A program made the translations under genes and the position numbers. A DNA stretch of 64,000 nucleotides from CBDDKS01 sp965230335 (GTDB taxonomy: Bacteria > Pseudomonadota > Gammaproteobacteria > Enterobacterales > Kangiellaceae), in assembly GCA_965230335.1 (NCBI GenBank), contig CBDDKS010000006.1:2976001-3040000 (forward strand), written 5' to 3'. Below the pieces are notes generated by a model. The model was not told where the DNA came from and made no database searches. It worked only from the letters and a program-made list of their open reading frames with translations. Below, in pieces: positions 37,445 to 45,845 of the stretch (the first letter of the stretch is position 1; every line of letters begins with the position of its first letter).

Positions 37445-37527
37445 AGTCTAGAGACTATTGATCTACTCCTGTTAATTTAAACTCGAAATCAGAATATCAG
37501 AATATCAAAGTATTAAGAGAGCCCTGT

Positions 37528-38697
37528 ATGCAAACTGCAAAGTGGAGTGATTTATTTCAATTAGAATCACAATTGACTGAAGACGAACGTTTGATCAAAG
37601 ATGCTGCTTATCAATATGCTCAAGAACACCTCCAGCCCAGAGTCTTGGAAGCAAATCGTAAAGAACATTTTGATGAAAGCATTATGCAGGAATTAGGAGA
37701 ACGAGGCTTACTGGGATTAACCATAGAGGGCTATGGTTGTGCTGGAGCCAGTTATGTGGCCTATGGCTTGGTTGCCCGTGAAATTGAACGGGTGGATTCC
37801 GGTTATCGCTCGGCTTGCAGCGTACAGTCTTCTTTGGTCATGCATCCGATTTATAGTTTTGGTAGCGAACAGCAAAAACAGACGTATTTACCTAAATTAG
37901 CGACAGGAGAGTGGATCGGCTGTTTTGGTTTAACAGAGCCAGATGCAGGCTCCGATCCTGGCAGTATGCGCACCAAAGCAACAGCAACGGAAGGCGGTTA
38001 TTTATTATCAGGCAATAAGACCTGGATAACCAATTCTCCAATTGCGGATGTTTTTGTTGTTTGGGCAAAAGATGATGATGGTGATATACGAGGCTTTATT
38101 CTGGAAAAAGCTATGAAAGGCTTGTCAGCACCTAAAATAGAAGGCAAGTTTTCATTGAGAGCATCCATTACCGGGCAGATAGTTATGGATCAGGTATTTG
38201 TACCAGAAGAAAATAAACTGCCCGATATAAAAGGACTAAAAGGGCCTTTCAGTTGTTTAAATATGGCACGTTATGGCATAGCCTGGGGCGCTCTAGGTGC
38301 CGCAGAGTTTTGTTGGCATGCAGCCCGTAAATATACACTTGAACGAAAACAATTCGATAAACCTTTAGCAGCAACACAGCTGGTGCAAAAGAAGCTGGCG
38401 GATATGCAAACAGAAATCACTTTGGGCTTACAGGCAGCATTAAGAGTGGGGCGCTTGATAGATGAAAAAGCGTTTGCACCCGAAATGATTTCTTTAATTA
38501 AACGCAATGCTTGCGGAAAAGCACTGGCTATTGCTCGTGAGGCAAGAGACATGCATGGTGGTAATGGCATCAGCGATGAATATCATGTTATTCGACATAT
38601 GATGAACCTTGAAGCGGTCAACACCTATGAAGGAACACATGACGTCCATGCCTTGATATTGGGTAGAGCACAAACCAATTTGCAGGCGTTTAAATAA
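37528..38697 (+). CDS. gcdH: Glutaryl-CoA dehydrogenase
   Basis: Flavoenzyme that oxidises and decarboxylates glutaryl-CoA to crotonyl-CoA (lysine, tryptophan and aromatic degradation), passing electrons to ETF. The 389-residue protein has R94 in GYRSACSVQSS and the catalytic base E368 in NTYEGTHDVHALILGRA, the pair that marks GcdH within acyl-CoA dehydrogenases. GCFGLTEPDAGSDPGSM is the FAD/substrate loop. ETF-QO at 14884 is its likely route to quinone. It starts 83 bases after the lipoprotein gene. Confidence 0.94.
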   Translation: MQTAKWSDLFQLESQLTEDERLIKDAAYQYAQEHLQPRVLEANRKEHFDESIMQELGERGLLGLTIEGYGCAGASYVAYGLVAREIERVDSGYRSACSVQSSLVMHPIYSFGSEQQKQTYLPKLATGEWIGCFGLTEPDAGSDPGSMRTKATATEGGYLLSGNKTWITNSPIADVFVVWAKDDDGDIRGFILEKAMKGLSAPKIEGKFSLRASITGQIVMDQVFVPEENKLPDIKGLKGPFSCLNMARYGIAWGALGAAEFCWHAARKYTLERKQFDKPLAATQLVQKKLADMQTEITLGLQAALRVGRLIDEKAFAPEMISLIKRNACGKALAIAREARDMHGGNGISDEYHVIRHMMNLEAVNTYEGTHDVHALILGRAQTNLQAFK

Positions 38698-38864
38698 ACG
38701 GCATTCTTTAGAAGATTTATATAGTTAATATATTAATTGAAAAAGAGTCTTTAACTGCTTGTTATTTAAATAAATAATTATTCTATAATTTACTTTAAAT
38801 AAGGATATTAAAGAAAGGATGTAATTTATTGGTTATAGAATATCTTCCAAAGAGGTGATGATAA

Positions 38865-39071
38865 ATGTCAAGTCCTTACAAAAAATATGAAAATACAGAT
38901 TTATGGAAATTAATTGATAAATCTATCCGAGATTTAGTTGGCAACAATGATATTGAGCTATTAACAAAAAACGAATATATTGTTGGTTATCTTTGTAAAC
39001 AAATATTGTCATCAGATAAAATAAAAACAGACAATCTATGTTCAGAAAAGGATTACAAGATGAATAACTAA
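38865..39071 (+). CDS. Small protein upstream of the Rhs tip
   Basis: A 68-residue hydrophilic protein with KYENTDLWKLIDKSIRDLV and EYIVGYLCKQIL segments. I recall similar short proteins annotated only as hypothetical in many proteobacteria, but cannot name a family. A good ribosome site (AGAGGTGATG) lies about seven bases ahead of the ATG. The stop overlaps the region where the truncated Rhs frame opens. It could be an immunity gene left from an earlier toxin cassette; that is inference from position. Confidence 0.65.
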   Translation: MSSPYKKYENTDLWKLIDKSIRDLVGNNDIELLTKNEYIVGYLCKQILSSDKIKTDNLCSEKDYKMNN

Positions 39072-39171
39072 TTTCTCAGAAAGGGATTTATTTTTTATCG
39101 GCTTCCCAGGACAATACTGGGATACAGAAAAAGACAGTTGGTATAACCATCATCGAGATTATGATGCTAAC

Positions 39172-39858
39172 TTGGGTAGATATTTACAATCCGATCCGTT
39201 AGGATTGGCTGCAGGTGTCAATACTTATGGGTATGTGAGAGGTAACCCACTTAGACATGTAGATTCGGCAGGCACGATGGATACTGGCATGACTAGAATG
39301 ATGGACATGGATGATCGAGCTTTCTTGTCAGGGAAAATGTCAGAGTCTGAGTGGAAAGCAAGAATGCAGGCTAGAGCTGTCGGTGCTGGATTTGGTGTTG
39401 GAGTTAGTGCTGTTGCTGTTTTAGGTGCAAAAGTGATAGCAGGAATGGGTGTTGCTGGTACTCTTAAAGAGGGAGGGCAAGCTACACTTGAATGGAGTAC
39501 GGGTATTAGTTTAGACTTTATACCTAGTATTAAAAATGCTGGAAAGTTTTGTAAGAGTTTTGCAAAAGGAGCAGGAAGCTTAAAGAACTTAATGAAAAAC
39601 TCACCATTTAAGCCCACGCAATTGGCGACAAAAATGGATTTGAAAAAAGTTGATCAATTTTCGGATATGATGAAAAGCGGCAAGTGGGATTGGAGTAAGA
39701 GCAAAATCATTGTGGATAAAAATGGTGCTCTTATGAGTGGCCATCACCGTGTTGTAGCTGCTGAAAAAGCTGGCGTCAAAATTCCTGAGAGTGCTATTCA
39801 TCGCTTTGATGGCGTAACTGAACGCGTAGTGCATGAATGGTCGGATGTTCTGAAGTAA
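39172..39858 (+). CDS. Truncated Rhs C-terminal tip with ParB-like toxin domain
   Basis: The frame is open from 39064 and carries the hallmark end of the Rhs core (FPGQYWDTEKDSWYNHHRDYD, then GRYLQSDPLGLAAGVNTYGY), but nothing of the large Rhs barrel is upstream. No ATG precedes the core, so the only usable early start is TTG 39172. After the core come a Gly/Ala-rich stretch (about 69-105) and a C-terminal domain ending with VDKNGALMSGHHRVVAAEKAG (about 181-201), where the GHHR motif is typical of the ParB/sulfiredoxin-like nuclease fold found in polymorphic toxins. Likely an orphan toxin tip rather than a working secreted Rhs protein. Confidence 0.7.
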   Translation: MGRYLQSDPLGLAAGVNTYGYVRGNPLRHVDSAGTMDTGMTRMMDMDDRAFLSGKMSESEWKARMQARAVGAGFGVGVSAVAVLGAKVIAGMGVAGTLKEGGQATLEWSTGISLDFIPSIKNAGKFCKSFAKGAGSLKNLMKNSPFKPTQLATKMDLKKVDQFSDMMKSGKWDWSKSKIIVDKNGALMSGHHRVVAAEKAGVKIPESAIHRFDGVTERVVHEWSDVLK

Positions 39859-39868
39859 GGTGTTTTTT

Positions 39869-40267
39869 ATGGGGTGCGAAGACTTTCAGGTGATGCTGAA
39901 ATCAAGAGAACCTACTTTTATTGAGGTGTGTGACTTTTTAAAATCGCACACCAATATTAAATTGGTTAAAGGTTCTTATTTTGAATATCGAGATGATAAC
40001 CATCTAATCGAGTTTGAAGTTCGTGACACTGAAGTTTCTCTACGGTTTGCGTTGTGTAATCCTGACACGGTAGATGATGTTTTTGTAAAGTTGATTAATT
40101 ATTTGTCTAATAGATTTTCTTTGGATGTTGTTGTGATGGATGATCCGGGGGCTGCTGGTCTTAAGGATAGTATTCTATATAAGCGAGGGTTGTGGAAAAA
40201 AGACTTTGGAGATGTGGTCGAAGCATTAAGTTGCGACCAAGCAATAGAAAAATATGTTTTGAGTTAA
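39869..40267 (+). CDS. Putative immunity protein of the Rhs tip
   Basis: A 132-residue soluble acidic protein beginning MGCEDFQVML, with an FDVVV-like and a VMDDPG segment. It follows the toxin-like reading frame by 10 bases, the position of the cognate immunity gene in Rhs and other polymorphic toxin loci. I recognise no named immunity family. ATG 39869 has TAAGG eight bases upstream; the in-frame GTG at 39860 overlaps that site. Its role is inferred from position only. Confidence 0.6.
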   Translation: MGCEDFQVMLKSREPTFIEVCDFLKSHTNIKLVKGSYFEYRDDNHLIEFEVRDTEVSLRFALCNPDTVDDVFVKLINYLSNRFSLDVVVMDDPGAAGLKDSILYKRGLWKKDFGDVVEALSCDQAIEKYVLS

Positions 40268-40605
40268 GTAATACTATCTATTATTGACTGAATTTTTTTA
40301 AAATCCATTTTTCCGCATATAGCATTAGCCCCGGCGTTGAAAATCAAGTTATTACCTCTTGAGTGAGATGAAGTTGCAATAATTTTTATACTTGGATAAA
40401 GCTGCTTTATTTTTATTGTGACTTCATCACCCTTGCAATCATCAAGGTCGTAGTCGATTAGTGCAAGATCAAAAAGATCATTTGATTCTAGTTCCTCTAA
40501 AGCTGAACGCATGCTTGGAACAACTTTAACTTGATGATTTGCAAGGAATGCTTTAGTAACAGTTTTTGCAAATACAGAATGATTTTCAATAAATAATATT
40601 CGCAT
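40264..40605 (-). CDS. Stand-alone receiver-domain response regulator
   Basis: A 113-residue single receiver domain. It begins MRILFIENHSVFAKTV, with an E7 in the acidic pocket where two acids are usual, D51 or D53 in LIDYDLDD as phospho-acceptor site, and K99 in CGKMDF. No output domain. It overlaps the immunity gene by 4 bases in convergent orientation and lies 131 bases from the 3' end of ssrA. No kinase is adjacent. It may be part of the same accessory block. Confidence 0.8.
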   Translation of the reverse strand: MRILFIENHSVFAKTVTKAFLANHQVKVVPSMRSALEELESNDLFDLALIDYDLDDCKGDEVTIKIKQLYPSIKIIATSSHSRGNNLIFNAGANAICGKMDFKKIQSIIDSIT

Positions 40606-40635
40606 ATTACCTTTCTAAGACGTTGTGGAATGCTC

Positions 40636-40675
40636 CCCAAATCTTAAGCCACCTGTGCAGGGTTATAGATTTGGG
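40636..40675. repeat. 9-bp inverted repeat between the accessory block and ssrA
   Basis: CCCAAATCT at 40636-40644 and AGATTTGGG at 40667-40675 form a 9-bp perfect stem with a 22-base loop. It lies 61 bases from the 3' end of ssrA and could end its transcription or mark an insertion edge; there is no T tract. Confidence 0.45.
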
Positions 40676-40735
40676 AATATAGTGAAGTCTGTAAGAGCAG
40701 GCACAAATACAGTAAAACACCATCAAAAAGATAGT

Positions 40736-41082
40736 TGGTGGAAGCGGCGGGAATCGAACCCGCGTCCGCAAATTCTCCCCTTAAAGTTCTACATGCTTAG
40801 CCTCGTCTTTAATTTAACCAGAAACGATCCGACGGACAGGATGCTGCTGGAGAGCTTGTAAAGATTTAACGGTTGGGCCACAAGCAGGCTTACCCGCGAG
40901 TTTCTGTATATGACTGTCGAGTTCCTACCAGAAACACTCAGAATCGACAGTTAGCCATTAAGCGGCTAAAGCGTAGTTATCGTCGTTTGCGACTATAAAT
41001 TACAGCTAGTGTTTACGAGGTTCGCTGTCACCTCGGCATGCCCTTTAAGCTTTGTAATCCACGTCGAAGCCATGTCGCCCCC
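40736..41082 (-). ncRNA. ssrA: Transfer-messenger RNA (tmRNA)
   Basis: The reverse strand begins GGGGGCGACATGGCTTCGAC and ends with a tRNA-like T arm (GCGGGTTCGATTCCCGC), acceptor CGCTTCC and CCA. The 7-bp acceptor stem pairs the two ends (with two G-U pairs). About 347 bases long. It rescues ribosomes stalled on broken mRNA together with SmpB, which is encoded at 45846-46316. The internal tag reading frame is listed separately. The accessory block with the Rhs tip abuts its 3' side. Confidence 0.97.
40958..40990 (-). other. tmRNA proteolysis tag reading frame
   Basis: Within ssrA, the codons GCA AAC GAC GAT AAC TAC GCT TTA GCC GCT TAA encode the tag ANDDNYALAA. The ALAA ending is the usual ClpXP degradation signal. 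Confidence 0.93.
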
Positions 41083-41532
41083 ATAGGATGTTTTCATTCC
41101 CTTGTTATCTGTATTGTATCACAGATTCTGATGGATATACCGACTCTGTTTGAAGAGGCTGGTATACACTATTCTATATTGTTGTTTTATGTTACTTTTT
41201 CAAGGGTGTTAGTGTTTTTTACTATGAATTTAACCCAATACTCTTTGATAAACAGCCCCTAATGTTGTGAAAATAAAAAGCACATAAAAAAATATTTCCA
41301 AATGAAATATTTTTCTCAAGAATGATAAAATTTGAAAAGCTTAGTCCATATTTTATCCATTGTTTTTTATATTTACTCTTTAAATGCCTGATTTTCAGCT
41401 ATTATTACAACAGTTTATTGTTCAATTTAGTGACTGACACAACACTTTTAAATGCATTTATTCTGTATGATGACCCATTATTTTTTTGAGATAGTTAGAT
41501 TTTATTTATTTTGACAAACATCGTACAATAAA
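41083..41532. other. Intergenic region ssrA to PP2C gene
   Basis: A 450-base AT-rich spacer without a credible gene. It holds a half copy of the dispersed repeat at 41246-41262 (GATAAACAGCCCCTAA) and an 11-bp hairpin at 41288-41314 (AAAAATATTTC / GAAATATTTTT, loop 5). The ssrA promoter should be in its left part, on the minus strand, but no clear -35/-10 pair was found. Confidence 0.4.
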
Positions 41533-42399
41533 ATGAATGAATACAATAAGTTATTAAAAAAAGAGATAGATTTGAGTCCTTCAGCCTCTAAACCATTATT
41601 TCCAGAAAACATGTATGAAGAATATGTTTGTGTTACAGATTCTGGCAAAGTACGTGAACTCAATGAAGACGCCTGTTTTTGTAGTGCAGAAGAAGGCTTA
41701 TGGATCGTTGCTGATGGTATGGGAGGGCATTCTTGTGGAGAAGTCGCGAGTGCTTTAGCTGTAGCTTCTGTGAGAGAGTCCTGTTTAAATGGCAGTGATA
41801 TGTCGTTAGCGATTCAAAAAGCACACCACGATGTGTTAACGGCAGCTAAAAATGATGCTTCTGCTGATGGTATGGGCACCACCATAGTGACAGCAAAAGC
41901 CAATAATGACGACCAATGCTTGATTTCCTGGGTAGGGGACAGCCGGGCTTATTTATGGGATAAATCACTGAATACCTTAAAGCAGTTGACACGGGATCAT
42001 TCTTTAGTAGAGCGTTTATTGGAGGCTGGGCTGATTTCTGAAAATGAAGCCAAAATACACCCTCAAAGACATATGATCACTCAATGTTTGGGTTCTAAAG
42101 AGTTAGAAAGCTTACAAGTTGATGAAGTTGCATTTCAATGGCAACCGGAACAAATCCTCCTCTTGTGTAGTGATGGGTTAACCGAAGAATTATCCGATGA
42201 AGATATAACAATGTTTTTTACATCCACTTCAGATATTAAAAAATTATCTGAACAGTTACTGACGACAGCGCTGAATAATGGTGGACAAGATAATATTTCA
42301 CTGGTTTTATTGAAATCACCTTGTAAACCACCTGAAGGATGGCAGCGTTTGTTTTATAACATGAAAAATTGGATAAAACGATTAATTAATGCTTCATAA
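41533..42399 (+). CDS. PP2C-type serine/threonine phosphatase
   Basis: A 288-residue Stp1-like phosphatase. Metal-binding aspartates are in ELNEDAC (D47) and VADGMGGH (D61), with VGDSRAYLW in the middle and the late CSDGLTEEL and GGQDNISLV motifs that complete the site. It should reverse the action of the Ser/Thr kinase encoded two genes downstream. An N-terminal extension of about 30 residues precedes the domain. The order phosphatase-FHA-kinase is a typical signalling cassette. Confidence 0.92.
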   Translation: MNEYNKLLKKEIDLSPSASKPLFPENMYEEYVCVTDSGKVRELNEDACFCSAEEGLWIVADGMGGHSCGEVASALAVASVRESCLNGSDMSLAIQKAHHDVLTAAKNDASADGMGTTIVTAKANNDDQCLISWVGDSRAYLWDKSLNTLKQLTRDHSLVERLLEAGLISENEAKIHPQRHMITQCLGSKELESLQVDEVAFQWQPEQILLLCSDGLTEELSDEDITMFFTSTSDIKKLSEQLLTTALNNGGQDNISLVLLKSPCKPPEGWQRLFYNMKNWIKRLINAS

Positions 42400-42457
42400 A
42401 CATGTCTTATTATGAATTAGAAAGCACGATCCTGTTGCTTTAAGTAGGTGATTCACT

Positions 42458-42982
42458 ATGGCTGATAAAGCAGATAAAGTTGGTCCACAAGGTACTCAGG
42501 TTTTTGAATTAAGCGAAATTGAGTCAATATTAACCAACGCATCAGAACAAAACGCAAGTTCTATTGATGTAAAGCCTGCTCTCATAGGTATTAATGAACC
42601 TATGGTTGGTCATCAGGTGGTACTTGAACAACAAAAATATCGTATAGGTCGATCAGAAGAGAATGAAATCATCGTCAACGAAACCAGTGTCTCATCGTCT
42701 CATGCACAAATGGTGTTTCGTGATGGACAATGGAGAATTATTAATTTGCTATCATCGAATGGCACTTATGTGAATGGAGAAAAAATTGCAGAATCTATTT
42801 TATTTCCAGGCGATCAAATCCGTTTAGGCAATGTTGAATTTATGTTTATTAATAGTGATGATGTTGATATATCAAATAATAAAACAGCATCAAAACCTAT
42901 CAATGCATTTACAAAAACATTATTATCAGCAGGATTTATTTTAATTATTTTTGTTTTGCTGGGCTATATTATATTTGGATAA
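42458..42982 (+). CDS. FHA-domain protein with C-terminal membrane helix
   Basis: A 174-residue protein. The FHA domain (about residues 55-128) has the phosphothreonine-binding residues in YRIGRSEENEI, SSSHAQM and SSNGTYVNG. A single hydrophobic segment (about 150-172) at the end should hold it in the inner membrane with the FHA domain inside the cell. It lies between the phosphatase and kinase genes and shares one base with the kinase start (TAATG), so it is likely the kinase's docking partner or substrate. Confidence 0.9.
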   Translation: MADKADKVGPQGTQVFELSEIESILTNASEQNASSIDVKPALIGINEPMVGHQVVLEQQKYRIGRSEENEIIVNETSVSSSHAQMVFRDGQWRIINLLSSNGTYVNGEKIAESILFPGDQIRLGNVEFMFINSDDVDISNNKTASKPINAFTKTLLSAGFILIIFVLLGYIIFG

Positions 42983-44919
42983 TGAATGTGCGTAATCGAT
43001 TTAAGACATTATTGGAAAAAACAAAGTTAACCAAAAATGATCCTGAGATTAAATCAGAAGTACCACCACCTGTTTATAATAATACAATGCCTTCACAGCA
43101 AGATGATAAGAGTGAGCAGGATGTCAATACAAAACCATCAGAATCATCACAAAATCAACATTTATTAAGGCCTTCGGTTAAACAAAATCTAGAACATCAA
43201 GACACTTTAATATTTCAATCCAAGCCTAAGTCCATCGGTCGATATAAAATCTTAGAAGAAATCGGTAGAGGTGCCATGGCCTATGTGTATAAAGCCTATG
43301 ATCCTGAAATTGATCGTTTTCTAGCCGTAAAAGTACTGCGCGAAGATTTAGCCACCAATGACGATTATCGTAAAGGTTTTATCAGAGAAGCGAAATTTGC
43401 AGGTCAATTAGCACACCCAAACATTGTCACTGTGTATGATGTCGGTGTTGCTGATGATAAACCTTATATTGCCATGGAGTTATTGGATGGTGTTCCACTG
43501 GATGAACTGCTAAAGAAACGTTTACGTTTACCTTTGAAGTATGTTTTAGGTATTGTGATTCAGTTATCAAGAGCCTTGTATTATGCACACAAACAAGGTG
43601 TTATTCACAGGGATATTAAACCAGGCAATATTATTTGTTTGACCGACCACAAAACATTTAAGTTAACCGATTTTGGTATTGCTCAACTGGATGAATCTAT
43701 TTCTACAGAAGATGGTTATAGTGATAAAGTGCTGGGTACACCAGAATACATGCCTCCAGAACAAATACTGGGCCACCAAATAGACGCACGATCGGATCTT
43801 TACTCTTTAGGTGTATTAATTTATACCTTATTAAGTGGCAAAACACCTTTTGTTGCAGATGACTATGGAGAGCTGTTTAAAAAAATAGTCAAAGATAAAG
43901 CACCTTCACTAGAAGTGGATAATGTGACATTTCATGATGAAATAAAAGATATTGTTCGTAAATTATTACAAAAACAACCTGAAAAAAGATATCAAAATGC
44001 TGCTCAATTGATGTTGGACTTAAAAGAGCTGATTCAAATTATGGAGATGGAAAAAAAACAAAAAACCACAAACAATTTTACTTCGTTAAAATTAAGATGG
44101 ACATTAGGCATGGCTGGATTGGTGATGAGCACCATGTTCATTGGCTTGGTTGTTGTGTATTTTCAACAGTTTCAGTCTATGCGTGATATGGTAATAGATA
44201 ACAACCGTTCTTTTGCAAAGATGATAGCTTTTGAAATTGCGGAGCCTTTATTGACAGAAGATATGGTTGCATTGAATGCTATCGTTGCTGATTTAAAAAA
44301 GAATCAGGAACTTGAATACATTAGTATTCGTAATTTAAAAGGCATCATTTTAGCAAGTACTGTTGAACAGGAAAAAAACAAGACCTTTATTTTAAATACC
44401 AATGCAGAATTTATGCATGAAAGTGACGGTAGCAGTGTTTATGAACGAAAAGTAAATGAAGAACATAGGGTTTTCGATATAGACTCAGATATTAAATACC
44501 AGGATGCTTATTTGGGTAGGGTCTATTTAACATTTTCTGCCGATAAACTGATCAATACTACTCGAGTGACTTTGTTCATCATGGTTGCATTGATGCTGGT
44601 TACTTTAGTCGCAGTATTTTCTTTAAGTTGGATTTTTGCTCATAAAGTATCCAGTCAAATTCGTAAAGTGATACAGGCATTGGAACGTGTCAGAAGAGGA
44701 CAGTTGGGACGTCGTTTATCTATTGAAAAAAATGATGAGTTTGGTCGTTTAAATGAAGCCTTTAATAATATGAGTGAATCTTTAGAGTTAAGGTTTGAAA
44801 ATAAAGAGCAATATTTATCTGAAGAAATGAGCCATTTAAATGTTTCTCAAGTGTCAGCATCAGATAATTCGCTGCCGGTTGATGAACAGGAAACCATGGT
44901 GATTCATCAGGAAAAATAA
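42982..44919 (+). CDS. Membrane Ser/Thr protein kinase with extracytoplasmic sensor and HAMP domain
   Basis: A 645-residue protein. A disordered N-terminal region (1-84) is followed by a Hanks-type kinase domain (about 87-350) with IGRGAMAYVY, K117, HRDIKPGN (D211), DFG (230-232) and GTPEYMPPEQ. Then come a membrane helix (about 374-394), an extracytoplasmic region (about 395-528), a second helix (about 529-552) and a HAMP domain (about 553-605) with a short tail. A kinase placed before two membrane helices and a HAMP is unusual: HAMP normally passes signals to a domain after it. Partner phosphatase and FHA protein are just upstream. Confidence 0.9.
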   Translation: MNVRNRFKTLLEKTKLTKNDPEIKSEVPPPVYNNTMPSQQDDKSEQDVNTKPSESSQNQHLLRPSVKQNLEHQDTLIFQSKPKSIGRYKILEEIGRGAMAYVYKAYDPEIDRFLAVKVLREDLATNDDYRKGFIREAKFAGQLAHPNIVTVYDVGVADDKPYIAMELLDGVPLDELLKKRLRLPLKYVLGIVIQLSRALYYAHKQGVIHRDIKPGNIICLTDHKTFKLTDFGIAQLDESISTEDGYSDKVLGTPEYMPPEQILGHQIDARSDLYSLGVLIYTLLSGKTPFVADDYGELFKKIVKDKAPSLEVDNVTFHDEIKDIVRKLLQKQPEKRYQNAAQLMLDLKELIQIMEMEKKQKTTNNFTSLKLRWTLGMAGLVMSTMFIGLVVVYFQQFQSMRDMVIDNNRSFAKMIAFEIAEPLLTEDMVALNAIVADLKKNQELEYISIRNLKGIILASTVEQEKNKTFILNTNAEFMHESDGSSVYERKVNEEHRVFDIDSDIKYQDAYLGRVYLTFSADKLINTTRVTLFIMVALMLVTLVAVFSLSWIFAHKVSSQIRKVIQALERVRRGQLGRRLSIEKNDEFGRLNEAFNNMSESLELRFENKEQYLSEEMSHLNVSQVSASDNSLPVDEQETMVIHQEK

Positions 44920-44965
44920 ACTCAGCCCAAAGGGTTAAGCCTGTAAAAGATAAACTAGGCTCTAG

Positions 44966-45670
44966 TTAATGCTTTAATTTATCTAATTTTTCCTTTAAAT
45001 ATAATGCCCTTTTTTTAAAAATAATCGCAGGAGCATAATCTTTGTTCAGCATTAATATTCTATCCCATATTTCGATAGCCTGGTCTAATTTATGTTCCCG
45101 GAATAATAAAACAGCATCTGTGTGATGCTTTTCACAAAATTTAAGTTGTATCTCAAAAAGTTCTTCTGGCCATTCAAGATTAGACTGGTTTTCAATAAGA
45201 TTTTTTACATTGTGTAACAAGCGCTCTGTAATTTGACTGTCTTTCTTATGGTGATTTTTACTGATCAGTAACGTAAGGTATCTCAACTCAAGTTCTGATA
45301 GCGATTGTTTAAAACTATTTTCGATAAGTGAAGGATAATGCTTTTGTTTTTTTAAATGTTTTAACTTTTTTAATAGTTCAACGATATCTACTTCTGTTTT
45401 TGGTTTTTTGGATATATGGGATAACGAGGTTGATAACAAAGAAGTTATTTCTGAAAGGTGCTGTTTGGGCAATGAAGGGTAAGACATGATATGCTCAACA
45501 ACTTCAAAATACTTTTGAGAATTGTAAGAGAGTTGTAGTGTTTGAAATAAAGTAATATCAGAATCACTGAGTTTTTTTTCAATGGGAACTTTGGAGGGTG
45601 ATTGGCAATAAGCAAAATGATGAGAAGCAGCAAATAAAGATAAAAAGATGATAAAACAGTGTTTTCTCAT
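44966..45670 (-). CDS. Secreted TPR-like protein of unknown function
   Basis: Begins with a signal-like sequence (residues about 1-22: a basic start, a hydrophobic stretch and AYCQS), so I took ATG 45670 rather than the in-frame ATG 45724. The mature part is helical and ends with a TPR-like helix pair (LDQAIEIWDRILMLNKDYAPAI, split by helix turns). No family recognised. It is convergent with the Ser/Thr kinase gene and divergent in direction from the phosphatase cassette; a functional link is not shown. About 234 residues. Confidence 0.55.
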   Translation of the reverse strand: MRKHCFIIFLSLFAASHHFAYCQSPSKVPIEKKLSDSDITLFQTLQLSYNSQKYFEVVEHIMSYPSLPKQHLSEITSLLSTSLSHISKKPKTEVDIVELLKKLKHLKKQKHYPSLIENSFKQSLSELELRYLTLLISKNHHKKDSQITERLLHNVKNLIENQSNLEWPEELFEIQLKFCEKHHTDAVLLFREHKLDQAIEIWDRILMLNKDYAPAIIFKKRALYLKEKLDKLKH

Positions 45671-45845
45671 AAGAAAGTAATATGATTTCGATGTGTTATG
45701 GGCGAAATAGGCCTTATCAGTCATCTAAAATTATAAAAGATTTAATAGTATTGATAAATAGAACTTTAAATAAACAGCGTCTTTGATAAACAGATGCTTT
45801 CGATCTTTTACCGTTAATTTGAACTGGTTCAGATGACATCGCACA

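Noticed and set aside
40625..40861. Plus-strand 78-residue open frame between the receiver gene and ssrA
   Set aside because: It runs through the 3' end of the tmRNA gene on the opposite strand and ends in the conserved tRNA-like part; the protein resembles the common spurious translation of structural RNA (ESNPRP type).
40736..41082. tRNA genes in the window
   Set aside because: The only tRNA-like piece seen is the acceptor/T-arm part of tmRNA; no separate tRNA or rRNA gene was recognised.
41038..41262. Plus-strand 74-residue frame starting in ssrA
   Set aside because: Begins inside the complementary strand of the tmRNA 5' end and is Leu/Phe-rich by AT bias; not a gene.
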